A DNA stretch of 43,726 nucleotides from Ventricola sp017626895 (lineage in GTDB: Bacteria > Bacillota > Clostridia > Christensenellales > Aristaeellaceae). Under the pieces are notes generated by a model. The model was not told the origin of the DNA and ran no database searches. It saw only the letters and a program-made list of their open reading frames with translations. Each line of letters begins with the position of its first letter. The first letter of the stretch is position 1. Of the stretch, positions 1 to 7,649 are shown piece by piece. Location of the stretch: NCBI GenBank assembly GCA_017626895.1, contig JAGAHV010000030.1:1-43726 (forward strand). The letters run 5' to 3'. The position numbers were made by a program, and so were the translations under genes.

Positions 1-237
1 ATACAGGAGATGAGCAGTTTTGGAATGGCCGTTCAAAAATACGGCGAGGAAATCGGTCAAAAACTCGGTCAGCAAATCGGTCAGCAAATCGGACTGGCAA
101 AAGCCGTTACCTCCATAATGAGAAAACATAACTTGACCTGCGAAGAAGCAATGGAGTTTTCGGACATTGACATAGACAGCAGGCCAATCATTGCCGCAAC
201 TGTGAAAAAACTTCTGGAAGAACAAAAGGCTGGATAA
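1..237 (+). pseudogene. C-terminal tail of an Rpn-type PD-(D/E)XK nuclease/transposase family protein (5' end outside window or lost)
   Basis: The reading frame is open from base 1 and ends at a TAA at 235-237, so the visible 75-78 residues may be the end of a longer protein. The sequence has a Gly/Gln ladder (EEIGQKLGQQIGQQIG) followed by a helical stretch rich in Lys and Glu. This layout is typical of the tail of the Rpn (recombination-promoting nuclease, transposase_31-like) family, whose nuclease domain would lie upstream and is not visible. A nearly identical shorter copy follows at 395-598. An ATG at 10 could start a free-standing tail peptide, but the preceding codons are also open. 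Family assignment rests on the tail alone, so it is tentative. Confidence 0.5.
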
Positions 238-730
238 AGATCCATGCCAGATCCGCAGCCGTATCATCCCCTATAATCTGCTCGTCCCTTAACTGCTTCA
301 AAGCAGGGCTCCGGCAACATGTTCCGGAACTCAGCGTGCAGATCAGATACAGGCAAGGAAGCCGCATCAAACCAAAAAATGGAGGCAGCATGAGATGGGC
401 AGTTTTGGAATGGCCGTTCAAAAATACGGCGAGGAAATCGGTCAGCAAATCGGACAGGCAAAAGACGTTATCTCCGTAATGAGAAAACTTAACTTGACCT
501 GTGAAGAAGCAATGGAGTTTTTGGACATTGACATAGACAGCAGGCCAATCATTGCTGAGACTGCGAAAAAACTTCTGGAAGAACAAAAGGCTGGATAAAG
601 ATCCATGCCAGATCCGCCGCCGTATCATCCCCTATAATCTGCTCGTCCGTTAACTGCTTCAAAGCAGGGCTCCGGCAACATGTTCCGGAACACAGCATGC
701 AGATCAGATACCGGCAAGAAAGCCGCATCA
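8..730 (+). repeat. Imperfect tandem duplication, about 360-385 bp unit
   Basis: Bases about 8-369 and 393-730 are the same sequence at roughly 90% identity, covering both the tail-coding part and about 130 bases of 3' flank. The offset is 385 at the start and 361 at the stop codon because copy 2 lacks 24 bases in the Gly/Gln ladder. The flank after the second copy is also found near 5.6 kb. Confidence 0.85.
395..598 (+). pseudogene. Second copy of the Rpn-type tail, detached from any nuclease domain
   Basis: The 67-residue frame repeats the tail at 1-237 with only a few substitutions and lacks eight residues from the Gly/Gln ladder (one EEIGQQIGQ run instead of three). No nuclease-domain sequence precedes it: the upstream 150 bases are the duplicated downstream flank of copy 1. 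It is therefore a product of tandem duplication, not an independent gene. The in-frame 24-bp difference falls exactly in the ladder, which suggests slippage in the repeated GGTCAGCAAATC units. A small peptide could still be made from the ATG at 395, but its ribosome site is poor. Confidence 0.5.
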
Positions 731-860
731 TATGGAAAGCAAGGCGGCCCTTGACTATTTTGTCATGATCAGATGCAGTTCTCACCCGGTTACCCAGCGA
801 CAGAGAACATCGTCAGCAGCTCCATCTATATGGGCTGTTTATACACTTCATCCCATAACG

Positions 861-912
861 CTGTAAACCGGTTTCCTCCTCGTCAGGATGGAAACCGGTT
901 TACAGTTTTTTT
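861..912 (+). terminator. Strong intrinsic terminator
   Basis: A perfect 16-bp stem (861-876 with 890-905, CTGTAAACCGGTTTCC and its complement) is followed directly by TTTTTTT. It would stop plus-strand transcription from the Rpn-tail locus. A copy with one mismatch lies at 5893-5942. Confidence 0.9.
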
Positions 913-1059
913 CAGGGATTAAAGATCCGTCTCTTCTTTCAATCGTCGCGGGATGATGATGTCCGCAGCTGCCGGTTCAAATCACTCCCAGTCAAAAGGA
1001 GGAATCCAGGCCTCTTGTAATGCTGCTCTGGCAAATGACCTGAAGCCTGACTATGCCTG

Positions 1060-1136
1060 TTGTCTCGATTTTCTTTCTGATAAATCCGATACCTGCCAGG
1101 GATATGACTGCAATGACCACATGCAAAAAGGAATTT
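1060..1136 (-). pseudogene. Decayed LPXTG-protein membrane anchor remnant
   Basis: Read on the minus strand this segment encodes a hydrophobic stretch ending SLAGIGFIRKKI. It matches the anchor of the better preserved copy at 6043-6243 (GLAGIGFIRKKI). The LPXTG motif itself and everything upstream are gone or frameshifted. This is the C-terminal relic of a sortase-anchored surface protein. Confidence 0.6.
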
Positions 1137-1299
1137 TCGTTTCAGCATGAGAAAGTCAACTGCAGCCCTGTCCGCGTCATCCATTGTTTTTTAACCGTAA
1201 AACTGAAGGAATTGTCCGGATCCTCATGCCCATTGACACAGGCAACATGGCTTAATCTTTAGATGGATAACTTGGGGAAGACTCCTTTACAGGCCTCCC

Positions 1300-1380
1300 T
1301 ATTGAGCATTTGCCGGAGCAGCATTGCATGAGGCCTGGATTTGACTTAACTGTCGCTTCGCGACAGGGCCTCCTTACATA
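1300..1380 (+). ncRNA. Structured repeat element, copy 1 of 5 (unknown family)
   Basis: The segment aligns with the element at 14271-14345 (shared TTGCCGGAGCA-like block, then TTGAC, then a hairpin followed by GGGCC). Its hairpin is CTGTCGC/GCGACAG (1350-1356 with 1360-1366). In the other copies the same stem reads CTGCCGC/GCGGCAG or CTGTTGC/GCAACAG, so pairing is kept while the bases change. It lies between the repeat relic and the 3' end of the convergent MFS gene. It could be an RNA, a palindromic mobile repeat or a terminator-like unit. Confidence 0.55.
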
Positions 1381-1469
1381 ACTCACTTTTTCTGCTCCTG
1401 AGTGCACAATTCGTCTGGTCTCGGTGCCCGTTCCGGGGAAGGATGACCGCTGCCTGTTGTGGATACATT

Positions 1470-2717
1470 TTACGGATTATCCGATTCCCGGGATTCTTTC
1501 CGTTCTGTTCCATGCCTGACGATCCCCATCAGGCAAAGCACAACGTTCACACAGGAAGCGAGAGTCATCAAAACAATGACATGCAGCACACTTCCGTTTC
1601 TCAGAATCAGGGTGCACGTGGCAGACAGAGCCAGAAGCCCAAACTTTTTGGCACCGTTCAGCGCAATCAGCATACTCTGCTGCTGCCGCAAGTCGGCTCT
1701 TGCCAGAGAAATATTCTGGACCAGGGTAATATATGGATCCCGTACAAACGCCTGCAGGAGGTACCCGACAGATAATATAATGGCGATACCTGCAAAAGAG
1801 ACGAACCGGGGGATAATCTGCAGGCACAGTCCTGCTGTCAGAGCAACGGAGGCAACCAGTAATGCTTTATTTCCAAGCTTGGCATATGCGGTTTTCATCA
1901 TGACATTGGAAAGAAACCGAAACAGATACACCAGCGCAGAAACAACGCTCAGGAGCGTTATGACAGATTCACTGCCCATCCCTGAAAGAAGCTCCTGAAT
2001 GTTCATTTTAGAATAGGAAAGCCCGGAGCCGGTAAGCGCCGTAAACAGAGCAAAGGAAATCAACAACGCCATGCCCGGCGAAACCCGCTCAGGTCTGTTC
2101 TCCCCCTTTTTCCTTACCGGAACCTGGATTTCATCCTTTTGCGATTCACCGCTGGAGATCCGGAACGCTGCGACCACACCGGCCATGCAAAGAGCAATGC
2201 ATGCAATCATAGGCAGATATGCATTCACCCGGAACAGTCCCCCACAGAGTAAGGAGGTAATCATCATGACAAGCGATGCAGCGGAGTTGGCATCCGACTG
2301 CCAGAAAACAAACTGGTCCTCGCTGTGATTCTGTGTCAGGTGGTTCTTCAGGACAGCCGTGCTCATCGCGTTCAGGGTGTGCGCAATGCATTTCATAAAC
2401 CCTCCCGCCAGAATGAACGCAAAATTCGGTGCGATGGTCATCAGGACTGCCGAGAACAAGAATGCCACGCTGCCCAGGCGCACGGATACCCGGTTGCCGA
2501 AGCGGTTGATGAATTTCAGCATCGGGGCCAGAATCACAATTGAAAAGACCAGCGACAGAAAAGTCACCCGGGAAATCTCGACCGGAGAAAGCTTCTTGAC
2601 CTGTGTCAGGAATGTGACATCACAGACCACGAAGAACAGCAGTTCCGTCTCCAGCGACGTGAACCACAGGTACCCCCGGTAAAACGGGTTCCTGAGTTTA
2701 TCTCTTATCTCCTTCAT
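1470..2717 (-). CDS. MFS-family membrane transporter
   Basis: The 415-residue protein has about twelve hydrophobic segments arranged as two halves separated by a charged loop near residues 190-210 (KKGENRPER), the usual plan of major facilitator transporters. Its ATG overlaps the stop of the upstream adenylation-kinase fusion by 4 bases (2714-2717), so the two are translationally coupled and almost certainly act together. The likely job is import of the substrate or export of the product of the fusion enzyme. Substrate cannot be read from sequence. It ends facing the structured repeat at 1.3 kb. Confidence 0.8.
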   Translation of the reverse strand: MKEIRDKLRNPFYRGYLWFTSLETELLFFVVCDVTFLTQVKKLSPVEISRVTFLSLVFSIVILAPMLKFINRFGNRVSVRLGSVAFLFSAVLMTIAPNFAFILAGGFMKCIAHTLNAMSTAVLKNHLTQNHSEDQFVFWQSDANSAASLVMMITSLLCGGLFRVNAYLPMIACIALCMAGVVAAFRISSGESQKDEIQVPVRKKGENRPERVSPGMALLISFALFTALTGSGLSYSKMNIQELLSGMGSESVITLLSVVSALVYLFRFLSNVMMKTAYAKLGNKALLVASVALTAGLCLQIIPRFVSFAGIAIILSVGYLLQAFVRDPYITLVQNISLARADLRQQQSMLIALNGAKKFGLLALSATCTLILRNGSVLHVIVLMTLASCVNVVLCLMGIVRHGTERKESRESDNP

Positions 2718-5002
2718 CCTTTTCCCATTCCTCCGAATCCGGTCTGTTCCTGCTCCGCAAATCGGATAGCCCTGTCCCTAGCCGCGCACAGCACTTCCTT
2801 ACTGAAGACACCGGGCATGACGATGGAGGCAAGCGTAATTCTCGCGGAATGGATGCCTCGAATCCATTCCTTTATCTCTGTCAGGTCCTCCCCCTCATTA
2901 CGGCGGTAGTACGCTCTCAGGAAGGTCTCATACACCGATTCCGCTTCTGCCCTGTTCATGCCGAGGCGTGACTGGCAGTTTTCATCTGTTCCGAAGGAGG
3001 GGAGAAAGACATAATGGGAATACATACAGAGAAGATCAAAGACAGGATGTCCCTTTCCGGACAGCATGAGATCGATCATCTTCATTTTCCCGTCAGAAAC
3101 CATTACATTCCCGCCGTGGCAGTCTCCATGGACAAAACCGTCGCAATCCGGGATGCGCTCAAAAACAGACCGGATCTTTGCTGCTTCCTCTGGAGAGCAG
3201 AAGGATGGATCGTACTGGCCCGTCATGAAAATACAGACAGCCTTTTTGTCCGGAATCCTCTTATCACTGATCGTGGTCCCGTGGATCTGCCGGACAAAGT
3301 CCGCGAACCGGCTGATCCATTCCTTTCTCTCCTCTGGATTTTTCAGCACGTCTTCCAGTTCTTCACCTTCAAATCTCTCCATCACGATCCCAAGATGTGA
3401 TCCATATCGGACGATCTCATACACCTCCGGTGACGGAAGACCGGCAGCGTGGGCAACTTGCATCAGAACCAGTTCCTGACGGATGATCTCAAACGGGATG
3501 GAGGACCGGAAGCACTTTAAAACCTTCTTATCCCCCAGGGCATACACCGATGCGGTCCGGCCTTTTCCGAGAAGCGGGAGAGCCGACGTGTTCATCTTTC
3601 TGAATTCGTCCCAGTTTCCTTCCGGCGGAAGGAGACTCAGGCGATCCAGTTTTCCAGTCTTCAGAAGCGGAAAATCCCTTAACCGAATGTAACTGGTAGG
3701 AATCATGTATTCCGGCAGCCTTTTCAGGAGCTTCTCACGCAGCTCCACTTCATCCACATCCACCGGATCCGTATAAAACACAATAATGGAGGAGAGATCT
3801 TTATAAACGAAGCCGCGTACCACAAGATGCCGGAGTCCGCTCACTTCACGCACCGCATTGGCAACCTCATACGGTTCGATTCGATACCCGCCGATCTTGA
3901 ACATCTCATCCAGACGTCCACAAATAAAGAGGTTTCCCTCCCTGTCAAGTTTCCCTGCATCCCCGGTGTGGAACACCCGTCCCCGCAGCAGCTCCCGCGT
4001 CTTTTCGGGCAGATTGAGATATCCCCGTACATACGGGTTCCTGTAACAGACTTCCCCGACCGTTCCGACTGGCACCTCCATCTCCTCTTCGTCCAGAACA
4101 TAGATCTCGATGTCGGACTGTGATTTTCCCACTGGCGCAGGAGTCATGGGCTGCGTCAGGTGATAGACAGACAGAAGGCAGCCTGCCTCGGTCGAAGCAT
4201 AACAGTTATAGCAGGTGCTGTTCTCCACAAACAGCCCATCTGCCGGCTCACTTGCCAGGAGGCACACTCTGAAGGGTCTGCGGAAGGGAAGATGGCTGCG
4301 AAGGAAAGAAGGGGTGAAATAGGCGCAGTTTACCCCCGTCCGTTCCACATAATTCTCAAACATGTCCTGACTTTTCCCATACGAGGGGGGCATCAGGGCA
4401 ACGGTATCCCCATCGGCACAGGAACCTGCAAAGACGATCGGCATGGACACGAAGTTCATCGGGCTCATCACCAGAAAGGTATCCTCCGGGCCCATCAGCG
4501 CCCGGCCATTCATCCTTGAGGATTTCCACGCATTTTCAAGCGACCCGTATTCATGCAGAACACCCTTAGGCTGAGCGGTGGTTCCCGAGGTATACGCAAT
4601 GTAACAGAGATTGTGCAGGCGGATCTCCTCATACCCCTCCGCCGGTTCAGTATTCAGGATATCCGCCCACTCCCTTTCGCGCACCTGAACCCTGCACTCG
4701 CAGTCCTTCCGGATAAACTCTGTCCTCGCCGGATCATTGGTACTCTCCGTCAGAACAAACGCTGCCCCGGCGCGCATCGTTCCGGCCATGCAGGCATACA
4801 GTCCGATGCCCCTCGGGAGCGTATACATGACCACATCCTCCGCGCCAATTTTCCTCTGTTTCAGCCACGCATAGATGCGCCCGGACAGTTCCCACAGCTG
4901 TGCATACGTAACTCTTTCCTCCGGTTCATATATGACCGCTGTCCTGTCCGAGGTTTCTGCCGCCCGCTGCGCTAACATCTCCAAAACAGTATTTCCATTC
5001 AT
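2714..5002 (-). CDS. Fusion of ANL-superfamily adenylation domain with APH/kinase-like domain
   Basis: Residues 1-460 form an adenylate-forming (AMP-binding) enzyme: P-loop YTSGTTAQPKG at 137-147, YASTEAG at 268-274, HTGD at 345-348, hinge GRLDEMFKIGGYR at 362-374 and the catalytic lysine of LLKTGK at 451. Residues about 475-740 form an aminoglycoside-phosphotransferase-like kinase: Gly-rich GKGRTASVYALG, Lys496, catalytic HGDCHGGN at 625-632 and metal-binding Asp644. No phosphopantetheine carrier (LGGxS) lies between the domains. So this is not a normal NRPS module; the acyl-adenylate may be passed to a separate carrier, CoA or a small molecule, with the kinase acting on the same or a linked substrate. 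A GAGGAAAACAA ribosome site precedes the ATG. The MFS gene overlaps downstream. Confidence 0.88.
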   Translation of the reverse strand: MNGNTVLEMLAQRAAETSDRTAVIYEPEERVTYAQLWELSGRIYAWLKQRKIGAEDVVMYTLPRGIGLYACMAGTMRAGAAFVLTESTNDPARTEFIRKDCECRVQVREREWADILNTEPAEGYEEIRLHNLCYIAYTSGTTAQPKGVLHEYGSLENAWKSSRMNGRALMGPEDTFLVMSPMNFVSMPIVFAGSCADGDTVALMPPSYGKSQDMFENYVERTGVNCAYFTPSFLRSHLPFRRPFRVCLLASEPADGLFVENSTCYNCYASTEAGCLLSVYHLTQPMTPAPVGKSQSDIEIYVLDEEEMEVPVGTVGEVCYRNPYVRGYLNLPEKTRELLRGRVFHTGDAGKLDREGNLFICGRLDEMFKIGGYRIEPYEVANAVREVSGLRHLVVRGFVYKDLSSIIVFYTDPVDVDEVELREKLLKRLPEYMIPTSYIRLRDFPLLKTGKLDRLSLLPPEGNWDEFRKMNTSALPLLGKGRTASVYALGDKKVLKCFRSSIPFEIIRQELVLMQVAHAAGLPSPEVYEIVRYGSHLGIVMERFEGEELEDVLKNPEERKEWISRFADFVRQIHGTTISDKRIPDKKAVCIFMTGQYDPSFCSPEEAAKIRSVFERIPDCDGFVHGDCHGGNVMVSDGKMKMIDLMLSGKGHPVFDLLCMYSHYVFLPSFGTDENCQSRLGMNRAEAESVYETFLRAYYRRNEGEDLTEIKEWIRGIHSARITLASIVMPGVFSKEVLCAARDRAIRFAEQEQTGFGGMGKG

Positions 5003-5118
5003 TTGTTTTCCTCTTTCCTGCCTCGCCTATTAAAATCTTTTCAGGATACACATGAGCAAAAAATCAAAGAGATGATGCCAATAACTTTGAAAAATCAATG
5101 ATTCTCACAAACAGTGTT

Positions 5119-5421
5119 TTACACGGCTTCATGTACATCTGCAGCATGTTCAAGTGCGTACAATGTCTCGGAATCTATTTCAATGCAGCCCGCTGCGGCG
5201 TTGTTTCCGTTCAAATTCCAGGCTAATGGATGATTCATGATCTCGTTCCAGGCAAGAACAAATTTCAGCTGTCGTGAAGGGAACGCGTCTTTCAGGACTC
5301 TTCCTGCCATCATATCTGTAGGGACCTTCTGTCCATTATCGTCAGCATGAAAACGCGGAAGCTTATGCTCATCGCAGGGCATCGTAACTCTGATCCCAAG
5401 GAACATTGAATTTTCCGGCAT
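5119..5421 (-). CDS. DUF4160-family small protein
   Basis: The opening MPENSMFLGIRVTM...DEHKLPRFHAD and the later GRVLKDAFPSRQLKFVLAW fit the DUF4160 pattern (a short N-terminal FGI-x-DExxPPHFH motif, then a basic helix). DUF4160 genes usually sit next to a DUF2442 gene and the pair is suspected to be a toxin-antitoxin or regulatory unit. Here no DUF2442 neighbour exists; the only DUF2442-like sequence in the window is fused to an HTH at 30647-31453. The second half (NNAAAGCIEI) drifts from the family, so the gene may be decaying. The ribosome site is weak. Confidence 0.6.
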   Translation of the reverse strand: MPENSMFLGIRVTMPCDEHKLPRFHADDNGQKVPTDMMAGRVLKDAFPSRQLKFVLAWNEIMNHPLAWNLNGNNAAAGCIEIDSETLYALEHAADVHEAV

Positions 5422-5616
5422 TAATCATTCTGCTTTCCGTCAGCAATCCGAAAGAACCGGAGTTCTCATCTCATGTATCGACCTGCCATCGTGGAATCTT
5501 TACCGTCCCCCGAAATGGTATAAAAATTCAAACTGATTATAGCAAAGCCAAGGGATTAAAGCAACGAAAACGCCGTTGACTTTTTCATGGAGGAAAAGAG
5601 AAAAAAAGGCAGGATA

Positions 5617-6115
5617 AAGATCCCTGCCAGATCAGGAACCGTATCATCCCTTATACTCAGCTCATCCCGTCAACCGTTTCAGAGCCGTGCTCCGGAAAAA
5701 TGTCCCGGAACTCAACGTGCAGATCTGTTACCGGATAGGAAGGCGTATCACAGAGAAAGCATACGCAGTCCTTGTTGATTTTGACATGATCAGATGCCGT
5801 TCCCGGAAGGCTCACCCGGTTACTCAGCGATAGGTCCGAACATTGCCAGCGCCTCTATCCATGTCTGTTTATGCGCTTCTTCCCATAACGCAGTAAACCG
5901 GTCTCCACCTCATCAGGACGGAAACCGGTTTACAGGTTTTTTCCAGGTATTAAAAGATCCGTCTCTTCTTTCAATCGTCGCGGAGTGACGATGTGCGCAG
6001 CTGCCGGTTCAAGTCACTCCCAGTCAAGAGAAGCTTCCATTGTCAGATTTTCTTTCTAATAAATCCGATACCTGCCAAGCCTATCACTGCAACGACCACA
6101 TATAAAAGGGGATTC
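5617..6115. repeat. Dispersed long repeat, copy 2 (partner at 599-1137)
   Basis: It begins with the flank of the Rpn-tail gene (AGGATAAAGATCC...) although no tail gene is left here. It continues through the terminator hairpin and the CACTCCCAGTCAA string into a minus-strand LPXTG tail. The order is the same as at 599-1137. The interval 5422-5616 shows no gene. Confidence 0.8.
5893..5942 (+). terminator. Intrinsic terminator, copy of the one at 861
   Basis: GTAAACCGGTCTCC (5893-5906) pairs with GGAAACCGGTTTAC (5920-5933) with one mismatch, followed by GGTTTTTT. No intact plus-strand gene precedes it, so it is probably a relic carried by the repeat. Confidence 0.75.
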
Positions 6116-6243
6116 TGCCCATCTCCGGTCAGCGGAAGATTGGCTTGGATAATGCTGAATGGTGTCCATTCACTTTTCCGTTCAGACGGGTTCATAACCT
6201 TTCCATGAAAGCGTGAAAGGGCTGCAAAATTGAGATACCCCAT
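6043..6243 (-). pseudogene. Orphan LPXTG cell-wall sorting tail
   Basis: The 66-residue frame ends with LPLTGDGQNP, about 18 hydrophobic residues and the positive tail FIRKKI. This is a textbook sortase class A signal. The body of the surface protein is absent: only about 35 unrecognisable residues precede the motif. There is no secretion signal, so the fragment could not be exported. It is best read as the 3' end of a lost surface adhesin or pilin-like gene. A more decayed copy is at 1060-1136. Confidence 0.7.
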
Positions 6244-6354
6244 CTTTGCCTCCCGGACTTTTACCCAACCATCTAAACAGGTGCTTCCCTTTTGTATGCT
6301 GAGGATCCCGACACTATCCTGAGTTCGTTACAGGTTGCGGTACCAGCTTTCCTG

Positions 6355-6397
6355 AAAAGAGGCTTTCCGAAGGATATTGTCCTGCGAAAAGCCTCTT
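6355..6397. terminator. Bidirectional hairpin terminator
   Basis: AAAGAGGCTTT (6355-6365) pairs with AAAGCCTCTTT (6387-6397), with further AGGA/TCCT pairing inside. A/T tracts are built into both arms. It lies about 130 bases beyond the stop of the HD-domain gene on the minus strand. The rest of 6244-6523 holds no gene I can support. Confidence 0.55.
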
Positions 6398-6523
6398 TAT
6401 TGTCGATAAACGTTCTTCGGATCAGTCGGATGTTCAGAACACCGAACTCTGCCTCTGATTTTTTCATTTCGAAATACTGCGCCAAATTGGGATGAGTATT
6501 CATTTGCTGAAGGACCTTTACCG

Positions 6524-7090
6524 TCAGGCCTCCGTTCCCTGTAATCCAATCTCCTCCGCATGTTCCCGCATTCCGCCGATACAGATTTCGGCGACTTCCT
6601 TTACATCCATTCCCAGCATTTCACAGCCTTTGAGAACCAGATCCCGATCACATTTTGCTGCGAATTTTCTGTCTTTAAACTTCTTCATGAAGCTTTTGAT
6701 TTCAAGATCTGTAATCCCTTTCGGACGCATGCGTGCACAGGCCTGAATAATGCCTGTTAATTCATCCACGGTAAACAGGGATTTTTCCATGTTGGTCTGC
6801 GGCTCTACATCCGTACAGATTCCATACCCGTGTGACAGTATGGCCCGCACATCTGCCTCATCCACGCCGGCCTCAAGCAGCGGTTCCTTTGTGTGCTGCA
6901 GATGCTCATCCGGATATTTCTCATAATCGTAGTCGTGTAAAAGCCCTACGGCCTCCCAATGCTCTGCATTCTCCCCAAAATGCCGTGCCATGGCGCCCAT
7001 GGCATAGGAAACATTCAGTGCATGAATCCGGAGATGGTTCTCCGTGACCATGGAATTATTCAATTCCCGTGCACGTTCAAGTGTAAGCAT
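6524..7090 (-). CDS. HD-domain phosphohydrolase
   Basis: A 188-residue cytosolic protein with the metal-binding HD pair in LLHDYDYEKYP (His52-Asp53) and upstream histidines (His19, His23, His37) that suit the HD fold. The whole length corresponds to a small stand-alone HD hydrolase of the type found in Clostridia (HDIG-like). Such enzymes usually cleave phosphomonoesters or nucleotides; the substrate here is unknown. The ATG has a perfect GAGGAGG six bases upstream. It is a single-gene unit bounded by a terminator-like hairpin downstream. Confidence 0.82.
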   Translation of the reverse strand: MLTLERARELNNSMVTENHLRIHALNVSYAMGAMARHFGENAEHWEAVGLLHDYDYEKYPDEHLQHTKEPLLEAGVDEADVRAILSHGYGICTDVEPQTNMEKSLFTVDELTGIIQACARMRPKGITDLEIKSFMKKFKDRKFAAKCDRDLVLKGCEMLGMDVKEVAEICIGGMREHAEEIGLQGTEA

Positions 7091-7235
7091 TCACGTCCTC
7101 CTCAGGTCTCAGCCTATGTTGTGTGTCTTGTCTGCCGCCTGACGCTGTCAGTCTGCGGTTTTCCGGCCAATGGGCCGCCCGATCTTCTGAAGCCGCTGCT
7201 TTGCCGGCCTTGTCTGCCAAACCGGCGCAGACGCG

Positions 7236-7560
7236 TCAGTCCGGTTTCTTTTGAAGAATGTCCAGTGTATGATGAGACGCCCCTATCAGGTCCTGCCGTT
7301 CACAGATGGTAACGTGATCGTTCATCCACCAGCTGAAGGTTTCATCATCCATGGCGTCTATCAACTCCCGCATGTAGTTGGTCGCCCCATCTGCTGCAAC
7401 CAGCCCGATCCGTTTAACGGATACCTCTGCATCCAGGGCCGCTGTTTCCTCGTGCGTACCATTTCAAACAAATCCTTCGGTTCGCTGATGCAGTGCCAGT
7501 CGGGCGTCAGCATCGTAGACAAAGTTCGATCCCGCTGCCAGGCGCAGATGAAGAAATAAT
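7236..7560 (-). pseudogene. C-terminal remnant of a SAM-dependent methyltransferase, frameshifted
   Basis: Two frames together rebuild a class I methyltransferase C-terminus. The first reads DWHCISEPKDLFEMVRTR. After a frameshift near 7446-7456 the second continues RIGLVAADGATNYMREL, then CERQDLIGASHHTLDIL, and stops at 7236. The phrase ATDG-x-NYM with a later CER-x-DLIG-x-SxH is typical of Clostridial ubiE-like/methyltransf_11 proteins. The SAM-binding N-terminal half (GxGxG) is missing; the fragment starts just past the terminator of the HD-GYP gene. Non-functional. Confidence 0.7.
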
Positions 7561-7571
7561 GTACAGGATGT

Positions 7572-7606
7572 AAAAAAAGGCCTGGCTGACAATCACACCA
7601 ACCAGG
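7572..7606 (-). terminator. Intrinsic terminator of the HD-GYP gene
   Basis: On the minus strand CCTGGTT (7606-7600) pairs with AGCCAGG (7587-7581) and is followed by CC and seven T residues (7578-7572). It lies about 45 bases after the HD-GYP stop codon. Confidence 0.8.
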
Positions 7607-7649
7607 TGCATTCATCGATCAACTTCTCCAATGACAGGTGTAATGAATC

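Larger units (their letters stand above)
599..1137. repeat. Dispersed long repeat, copy 1 (partner at 5617-6115)
   Basis: This stretch carries, in order, the tail-gene flank, a terminator hairpin, the string AAGATCCGTCTCTTCTTTC, a stretch ending CACTCCCAGTCAA, and a decayed LPXTG-type sorting tail on the minus strand. The same order and recognisable sequence occur at 5617-6115. The two copies differ by many substitutions and small indels, so the duplication is old. Apart from the hairpin and the tail remnant, I see no gene in 599-1299. Confidence 0.8.

Noticed and set aside
970..1010. A tRNA T-loop-like string (GGTTCAAATC) in both copies of the dispersed repeat
   Set aside because: The flanking bases do not form a T-stem or acceptor stem and no cloverleaf can be drawn around it.
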